Position numbers and translations under genes: made by a program. From Exobacillus caeni (GTDB lineage: Bacteria > Bacillota > Bacilli > Bacillales > Guptibacillaceae), in contig NZ_SWLG01000007.1 of assembly GCF_005747095.1 (NCBI RefSeq), forward strand, positions 229,459 to 293,458: a stretch of DNA of 64,000 bases. Direction: 5' to 3'. The notes below the pieces were generated by a model. It searched no databases. It worked only from the letters and a program-made list of their open reading frames with translations, and had not been told where the DNA came from. Of this stretch, positions 59,154 to 64,000 are shown piece after piece. Every line of letters begins with the position of its first letter. The first letter of the stretch is position 1.

Positions 59154-59828
59154 TCATTTCCCTTTATACGGAATAGGGTCTTCTTCCCCAAGTTCACGGA
59201 AACCTTTTAACCTTAATCTGCAGCTGTCACACTCGCCGCAAGCTTCTTCTCCTCCATTATAACAGGAAGTTGTAAGCTCATACGGAACACTTAATCGCAG
59301 CCCTTCTTCAATCGTCTGTGCCTTTGTTAAATGAATAAGCGGGGTTTCGATTTTCAAATGCCCTCCAGTCGTTCCTGCTTTTGTTGCAAGGTTAATCGTC
59401 CTGTCCATGCTATCGATAAACTCTGGCCGACAATCCGGATATCCGCTGTAATCAAGCGCAGATACGCCAATATAGATCGCCTCAGCACCAACAACTTCTG
59501 CATATGCTGATGCAAGGGACAGGAATATCATATTGCGGGCAGGAACATAGGTGTTTGGAATTCCCTCTTCTTCTTCGCCTGGTACGTCGATTTCCGAATC
59601 TGTCAGGGCACTTCCACCAATTTGATTTAGAAAGTTGATGTCCACGATACGATGGTCTTTCACATTATAAAACTCTGCAACTTTCTTAGCCTGTTCCACT
59701 TCACGGTTATGGCGCTGTCCGTAGTGAAAGGTAATCGGCAGAAGCTCATAGCCTCTTTCTTTTGCAATCCCCATGCATGTGGTGCTATCAAGCCCCCCAC
59801 TTAACACAATCACTGCTTTTTTCTGCAT
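59154..59828 (-). CDS. queC: 7-cyano-7-deazaguanine synthase QueC
   Basis: A 224-residue ATP-dependent enzyme converting 7-carboxy-7-deazaguanine and ammonia to preQ0. The PP-loop VLSGGLDSTTCMGIA (residues 7-21) and the zinc cysteines CYNGGEEACGECDSC (about 189-203) are complete. Last gene of queD-queE-queC. Confidence 0.95.
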   Translation of the reverse strand: MQKKAVIVLSGGLDSTTCMGIAKERGYELLPITFHYGQRHNREVEQAKKVAEFYNVKDHRIVDINFLNQIGGSALTDSEIDVPGEEEEGIPNTYVPARNMIFLSLASAYAEVVGAEAIYIGVSALDYSGYPDCRPEFIDSMDRTINLATKAGTTGGHLKIETPLIHLTKAQTIEEGLRLSVPYELTTSCYNGGEEACGECDSCRLRLKGFRELGEEDPIPYKGK

Positions 59829-59830
59829 CG

Positions 59831-60559
59831 TTACACTCCCCTTTCATCAGGATGCCAGATGACTTTATGAATTTGCATGCTTAGCTTTACATCAGAAAGT
59901 CCGGCTGACAGGATTTTTTCAACCAGCTTTCTCGGGGGCATCGTTTCCCATACTGGACTGAACAACACCTGGCCTTTTTCGTGATAGGTTTCTTTGATTT
60001 CTTTTGCGATATTAAAATCTTCGTCACTGCCGATCACAAACTTAATCTCATCGCCCTCTGACAGGACACCAAAATTTCCATGGAGCATCCGGTGTTGCTC
60101 TCCAGAATCCGGCAGCTTATAATCCATCACAAAGCGTACTTTCTTCTTCCATAAAAAATTGTTATCCCTGAGTTCCGCAAACGGTTTTAGATCGATGGCC
60201 CCGTTTGTTTCGATATGAATATCATCAATATGAGGCAGCTGAGTCATCGCATCGATCAAAGCTGCTGACTTCTCACGATGAATCAATGGCTCCCCGCCTG
60301 TAAAACAAATGTTACGGCTGTTAAAGCCCTTGATTTTTTCAATAATTTCTTCGATGCTTGCTGTATACTCCGCTTTTTCAGGAGCATAACTATACGGGGT
60401 GTCGCACCAGCTGCATCGCAAATTGCAATGAAAAACCCTGACAAAAACAGTTGGGAAGCCAGCTTTCGTCCCTTCGCCTTCCACGGTTTCAAAAATTTCC
60501 ACCATCGGAAGCTCCCAACTTTTATATGATTCTATTAATGGCAACGTCCACTTGCTCAT
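59831..60559 (-). CDS. queE: 7-carboxy-7-deazaguanine synthase QueE
   Basis: A 242-residue radical-SAM enzyme. The iron-sulfur motif is CNLRCSWC (CX3CX2C, near residue 49), with FVRVFHC before and TGGEPL after it. It converts 6-carboxytetrahydropterin to 7-carboxy-7-deazaguanine. The ATG at 60559 overlaps the queD stop by 4 nt; 2 nt separate it from queC. Confidence 0.94.
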   Translation of the reverse strand: MSKWTLPLIESYKSWELPMVEIFETVEGEGTKAGFPTVFVRVFHCNLRCSWCDTPYSYAPEKAEYTASIEEIIEKIKGFNSRNICFTGGEPLIHREKSAALIDAMTQLPHIDDIHIETNGAIDLKPFAELRDNNFLWKKKVRFVMDYKLPDSGEQHRMLHGNFGVLSEGDEIKFVIGSDEDFNIAKEIKETYHEKGQVLFSPVWETMPPRKLVEKILSAGLSDVKLSMQIHKVIWHPDERGV

Positions 60560-61026
60560 CCTTCCATCCACTCCCTTTTCAGTGTTGCATAGCTTGTTGG
60601 GGTTTCATAAAGAACGAGCTCTTCTAGCCGATGCCCTTCTGCTTTAAGACCCTCTTTTTCCATTCTTAAATCAAGTTGTTCCCAGATCCAGACGATTATG
60701 TTTTCTGCCGTGGTATTCATATTTGGCAATACCTCATTTAAATAACGATGGTCCAGTTTCGAATCGATCACATCTTTAAAAATTTTCTTAATATCCCCAA
60801 AGTCAACTGCGATTCCAATATCGTTTAAATAACCGCTGATCGTTATAACAAGCTTATACGTGTGCCCATGAAGGCTCTTGCATTTCCCTTCGTAACAATG
60901 CAAATGATGTGCAGCATCAAAGGTAAATTCCTTTGTCACAGCCACACGCCGGTCGTGATACTTTAACTCAGACTTCTGAATATCTTCCCCAAGCACTTCA
61001 ACTTTTTTTGGTATAAAAAACCCCAT
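60556..61026 (-). CDS. queD: 6-carboxytetrahydropterin synthase QueD
   Basis: A 156-residue protein. Zinc histidines are in FDAAHHLHCYEGKCKSLHGHTYKL and the catalytic region is DFGDIKKIF with LDHRYLNE. First gene of the preQ0 operon. Its ATG follows directly on the U run of the leader terminator (GGGGG in the stem is also its Shine-Dalgarno). Confidence 0.94.
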   Translation of the reverse strand: MGFFIPKKVEVLGEDIQKSELKYHDRRVAVTKEFTFDAAHHLHCYEGKCKSLHGHTYKLVITISGYLNDIGIAVDFGDIKKIFKDVIDSKLDHRYLNEVLPNMNTTAENIIVWIWEQLDLRMEKEGLKAEGHRLEELVLYETPTSYATLKREWMEG

Positions 61027-61058
61027 AAAAAAAGCCCCCTTTTCATCAGTAAAGGGAG
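61027..61058 (-). terminator. Regulatory terminator of the que leader
   Basis: Minus strand CTCCCTTT-ACTGATG-AAAAGGGGG, then CTTTTTTT. The 5' arm CTCCC can instead pair with GGGAG at 61112-61117. Confidence 0.6.
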
Positions 61059-61157
61059 TCGCATAAAAGCATCTCTTGTGCTATTAACCCGCACAAGGCA
61101 TTGACTTTCACGCTCCCTAGTTTTGTTTTATGAGAGGTGGGAATTACGAACTCTCCA
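61054..61157 (-). promoter_or_regulatory. preQ1-I-type riboswitch with extended antiterminator
   Basis: Minus strand: stem GAGAG (61155-61151), loop with TTC and CCCAC, stem CTCTC (61136-61132), A-rich tail ATAAAACAAAACTA (61131-61118), matching the preQ1-I plan of one hairpin plus an A-rich tail that folds back. GGGAG (61116-61112) can pair with the loop CCC (pseudoknot) or with CTCCC of the terminator across a CTTGTGC/GCACAAG hairpin (antiterminator). The location in front of queDEC supports the call. Confidence 0.6.
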
Positions 61158-61302
61158 ACTAAATTATTATATCACATTTCCGCCGCTTTTGATTGGTCTG
61201 CCCCTTTGTCTGTTGATCATTTCGGCTGGTACTTTTTATTAAAGCTAAATATTTTTCTTGTGATAACTTAGTGAGTATACTGAAACGTAAGGAGGAATTT
61301 GT

Positions 61303-61962
61303 ATGACTCTAACAGTAAAAGTTTATTCAGACTATGTATGTCCTTTCTGTTTTCTGGCTGAAAAGCCGTTAGAAGAAGCGATTAAAGATAAAGACGTTAA
61401 AATAGAATGGATGCCTTATGAGCTTCGGCCTTACCCAAACGAAACATTAAAGCCTGAAGGAGACTATCTGCAGACCACCTGGAAACAGGGCGTTTATCCG
61501 ATGGCTGAGCAAATGGGAATAGACATTGTGCTTCCTAAAGTTTCCCCGCAACCATATACACACCTTGCATTTGAGGGTTATCAGTATGCAAAAGAACATG
61601 GAAAAGGAAACGAATACAACGACCGTATGCTCCGTGCCTTCTTCCAGGAAGAGCAGGATATCGGGGACATTGGTGTTCTTACAAAACTTGCCGGAGAAAT
61701 CGGGCTTGATCAGGATGAGTATCGTAAAGCATTGGAAACCAGAAAATATAAAGAAACACATCAGCAAGCATTGAAACACGCTTATGAGGAAGCGAACATA
61801 ACAGCCGTCCCTACATTTGTGATCGGAGATGAAGTGCTTGCCGGAGTACGCTCAAAAGACACACTTGAAGAAACCATAAACCAACAGCTTGAAAAACACC
61901 AAAACACTAACCTTCAGAACTTATTCTCAGAAGGAATGAGCTGCGGAATCGACGGCTGTTAA
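61303..61962 (+). CDS. DsbA-family oxidoreductase (FrnE-like)
   Basis: A 219-residue thioredoxin-fold protein. The redox motif CPFC lies at about residue 14 (SDYVCPFCFL), and the cis-proline loop is TAVPTFVIGDEVLAGV. No signal peptide, so it acts in the cytosol, like FrnE-type proteins. Its C-terminus carries CGIDGC. RBS AAGGAGG. Confidence 0.87.
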   Translation: MTLTVKVYSDYVCPFCFLAEKPLEEAIKDKDVKIEWMPYELRPYPNETLKPEGDYLQTTWKQGVYPMAEQMGIDIVLPKVSPQPYTHLAFEGYQYAKEHGKGNEYNDRMLRAFFQEEQDIGDIGVLTKLAGEIGLDQDEYRKALETRKYKETHQQALKHAYEEANITAVPTFVIGDEVLAGVRSKDTLEETINQQLEKHQNTNLQNLFSEGMSCGIDGC

Positions 61963-61975
61963 TAAACTAATTAAA

Positions 61976-62036
61976 AAAGGTTATCCACAATTCATCGAGG
62001 GGTCTGTCCCCCATCGTTTCTGTGGATAACCTTTTA
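61976..62036. repeat. Family A repeat, copy 13 (two-sided, terminator-like)
   Basis: AAAAGGTTATCCACA (left) and TGTGGATAACCTTTT (right) surround GGGGTCTGTCCCCC. The outer arms pair and end in a T run, so it can serve as a bidirectional terminator between converging genes. Confidence 0.85.
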
Positions 62037-62040
62037 TTTG

Positions 62041-63036
62041 TTATTCTTCTGAAATTTTTACGATTGTTCTTCCCCGTACTTTTCCCTGTAAAATTCCGCT
62101 CAACGTTTCCGGCAGCTGGTCAAAGCTTATTTCGTTTATAATACCCTCAAGCTTATTTTCCACTTTTAAGTCTGTCGCAATGCGCTCCCAGGCAGCCTTC
62201 CTCTTTTCATACGGGCAAAAAACGGAGTCGATTCCAAGCAGATTGATACCTCTTAGAATGAACGGATGGACTGTAGAAGAAAATTCTGCTCCTCCGGCAA
62301 GCCCCATCAATGCTACTGATCCACCGGTTTTTACCGTAGTTAACAAGTACTCTAACGTTTTCCCTCCAACTGGATCAACAGCTGCAGCCCATTTCTGGCT
62401 ATTTAACGGCCGATTGTCTTTTTTCACAACTTCTTCCCTGTCGATCACTTCTGCAGCACCAAGCTGCTTTAAGAAGCCGTGTTCTGTTTCTTTTCCTGTA
62501 CTTCCATATACTTCGTATCCAAGATCAGACAGCATCGCAACGGCAAGGCTTCCAACACCACCTGTAGCCCCTGTAACAAGTACAGGACCCTGTCCAGCTG
62601 TTAATCCATTATCTTCTAACCGTTGAACCGCCAATGCCGCCGTGAGCCCCGCAGTTCCAAAAGCCATTGCTTCTTTTAACGAAAGACCCTCCGGTAAAGG
62701 AACGACCCAATCAGCCGGTACACGTGCGTATTCACTAAATCCCCCATAATGGGTAACACCAAGACCATAGCTTGTAACGATAACATTATCGCCTTCTTTG
62801 AATTGATCGCTTTTGGATTCTGTTACTACACCAGCTAAATCAATCCCCGGGATAAACGGATAGTTTTTAACAATCGGGCTTTTATCCAGCACTGCTAATC
62901 CGTCTTTATAGTTAACACTAGAATAAGCTACCCTGACTGTTACATCCCCTTCTGGCAACTGGTCAAAAGTTATGTCCTTTAATGCAGCATCTACCTTTTG
63001 ATCTTCTTTTTCCAAAACAAAAGCTTTAAAAGTCAT
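62041..63036 (-). CDS. yhfP: YhfP/AcuI-like NADPH-dependent quinone or acryloyl-CoA reductase
   Basis: A 331-residue medium-chain reductase lacking the structural zinc cysteines. SSVNYKDGLAVLDKSPIVKNYPFIPGIDLAGVV near the start and VTGATGGVGSLAVAMLSDLGY for NADPH match YhfP. ATG at 63036 follows GAAGGGAG. Physiological substrate unknown, with acrylyl-CoA one possibility. It begins a transcript near the rrn end. Confidence 0.86.
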   Translation of the reverse strand: MTFKAFVLEKEDQKVDAALKDITFDQLPEGDVTVRVAYSSVNYKDGLAVLDKSPIVKNYPFIPGIDLAGVVTESKSDQFKEGDNVIVTSYGLGVTHYGGFSEYARVPADWVVPLPEGLSLKEAMAFGTAGLTAALAVQRLEDNGLTAGQGPVLVTGATGGVGSLAVAMLSDLGYEVYGSTGKETEHGFLKQLGAAEVIDREEVVKKDNRPLNSQKWAAAVDPVGGKTLEYLLTTVKTGGSVALMGLAGGAEFSSTVHPFILRGINLLGIDSVFCPYEKRKAAWERIATDLKVENKLEGIINEISFDQLPETLSGILQGKVRGRTIVKISEE

Positions 63037-63277
63037 TACAGCAGTCTCCCTTCTAGTATGTATAATTTTAATCTCTCTCTTAAGGGCTTTTTCCTTCTTG
63101 CTGTTCATTCTTCTAGCTGTTCATTGTTAGGCTTATCTTAACATGTTTTGGGATAATCAGAAAAAGAAAAGCTTTTTGGGAGAAGAGTCATTCTCGGGTA
63201 TGAGGAAGGTTGAGGGTTATGAGTAAGTTTTGGAGATGTGAGGAAGTTTCGGGGGCTCATATTAGTAAGCTTTTAGA
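63037..63277. other. Intergenic region before the family B element
   Basis: About 240 bp with the presumed yhfP promoter. No gene recognised. Confidence 0.4.
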
Positions 63278-63466
63278 TTTATAGGTCATATGGTTCCTTA
63301 TTTTGATAAAAACAAGCTTTTTAAATTTTTATAGGTCATCTGTTCCTCTATTCACTGAAATTGGAGTGGGAACGGGGGAAATTTAGGGAAATAGCGGAAC
63401 AGATGACCTCAAATAACTTCGGAACCCCTTTTTCAGACGAAATAAGGGATCAGATGACCTATAATT
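63278..63466. repeat. Family B nested-palindrome element, copy 2
   Basis: Direct units ATAGGTCATATGGTTCCTTA (from 63281) and ATAGGTCATCTGTTCCTCTA (from 63331), then inverted units ATAGCGGAACAGATGACCT (63391-63409) and ATAAGGGATCAGATGACCT (63442-63460). Same 50-bp unit spacing as copy 1. Confidence 0.8.
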
Positions 63467-63477
63467 TTTTTGCCATA

Positions 63478-63509
63478 CAAAAAAGAACAGCTCTCTCAGC
63501 TGTTCTTTT
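63478..63509 (-). terminator. Terminator after the truncated 5S
   Basis: AGAACAGCTGAGAGAGCTGTTCT then TTTTTTG on the minus strand. Confidence 0.8.
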
Positions 63510-63515
63510 CCTTCC

Positions 63516-63593
63516 CCTGGCGATTTCCTACTCTTACAGGGGGAGATCCCCCAATTACCATCGGCGCTGAAGAGCTTAACTTCCGTGTTCGGC
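63516..63593 (-). pseudogene. Truncated second 5S rRNA
   Basis: About 78 nt almost identical to the 3' two-thirds of the 5S gene at 63725-63840 (from CCGAACACGGAAGTTAAGCT on). The 5' third is replaced by unrelated sequence (63594-63688). It has its own copy of the rrn terminator. It is a remnant of a tandem 5S-terminator duplication. Confidence 0.85.
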
Positions 63594-63689
63594 GTCGGGC
63601 CGAGATAAGCGGAGGATCTCTTCGTCAGCTTCGCTCGACCCTCCTATTCGAAGATGCTTTTCTTATCTTTTGGGAATTTTTCACGTACA

Positions 63690-63718
63690 AAAAAAGAACA
63701 GCTCCCTCAGCTGTTCTT
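63690..63718 (-). terminator. rrn terminator after 5S
   Basis: AGAACAGCTGAGGGAGCTGTTCT followed by T7 on the minus strand. Confidence 0.85.
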
Positions 63719-63724
63719 CCACTC

Positions 63725-63840
<116 letters not shown>

Positions 63841-63904
63841 ACTATGTATTTATCAGGGTTTGTTCCCTGAAAACTAGATAACGACTAGACATCTTTAATA
63901 AATA

Positions 63905-64000
63905 GGATAAGCCCTCGATCGATTAGTATCTGTCAGCTCCATGTGTTGCCACACTTCCACCCCAGACCTATCAACCTCATCATCTTTAAGGGATCTTACC
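63905..64000 (-). rRNA. 23S ribosomal RNA, 3' end (partial)
   Basis: Minus strand ends in ACTAATCGATCGAGGGCTTA; the stretch GATCATC-like and CAGACCTATCAACC on the plus strand match the last 90 nt of Bacillus 23S. The gene continues beyond the right edge. Confidence 0.93.

Overview
The window reads as chromosomal DNA of an endospore-forming member of the Bacillaceae (Bacillus/Fictibacillus-like). The evidence is Bacillus-type Shine-Dalgarno sites with frequent TTG and GTG starts, a SpoVIF homologue, an intracellular subtilisin with an IPY-type propeptide, ECF sigma/anti-sigma and RsbR-type proteins, a preQ1-controlled que operon, and an rRNA operon end (23S-5S). No prophage, transposase, plasmid function or CRISPR array was seen. 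The species cannot be fixed from the sequence alone.

Layout. 0-5 kb: end of a gamma-glutamyltransferase, a GntR regulator with an EamA exporter, and a secreted M1 peptidase. 5-14 kb: hydrolase, a kinase gene broken by an ochre codon, SDR, orphan ModA, CPBP protease, GNAT, an RsbR-like STAS protein, an XRE/MmyB regulator, a LexA-type small transcript, and an SMR efflux pair under a TetR repressor. 14-24 kb: second M1 peptidase, degenerate EAL protein, DUF1540 protein, ECF sigma/anti-sigma pair, a DUF6843 membrane protein with a PP2C-like phosphatase, and intracellular subtilisin. 24-34 kb: an AT-rich HEPN gene, several small genes, a five-gene acetyltransferase/Nudix/DinB/methyltransferase operon, a BASS transporter and a PanE-like reductase. 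34-39 kb: a PAS histidine kinase/response regulator pair beside a sulfide-oxidation operon (SQR, DUF1641, persulfide dioxygenase-rhodanese). 39-50 kb: tRNA-Gln next to a gene for a protein that is 48% glutamine, tandem micro-ORFs, CoaW, AtoE, HAD, a FGQPGQ-repeat protein, a membrane gluzincin, a GPP34 protein and SpoVIF. 50-64 kb: PBP2-type transpeptidase, a frameshifted hydrolase, isochorismatase, zinc-ribbon/TPR protein, HtrA-like protease, a candidate CcpA-linked sRNA, a small protein kinase, Nudix, queDEC behind a preQ1-type riboswitch, DsbA-like protein, YhfP-like reductase, and an rrn 3' end with a second, truncated 5S.

The strongest signals outside the genes are dispersed intergenic repeats. 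Family A (13 copies) joins a GGGGTCTGACCCC palindrome to a DnaA-box sequence (TTATCCACA) and mostly sits at gene 3' ends. Family B (2 copies) is a nested four-unit palindrome built on ATAGGTCATNTGTTCC. Family C (3 copies) is a conserved element of about 92 bp. Family D is a GC-rich repeat commonly seen in Bacillus. Other items worth testing are a duplicated 15-residue micro-ORF, a glutamine-rich protein gene upstream of tRNA-Gln, a SOS-box promoter driving a transcript of about 210 nt, and a promoter-terminator unit with an upstream cre site and no gene.
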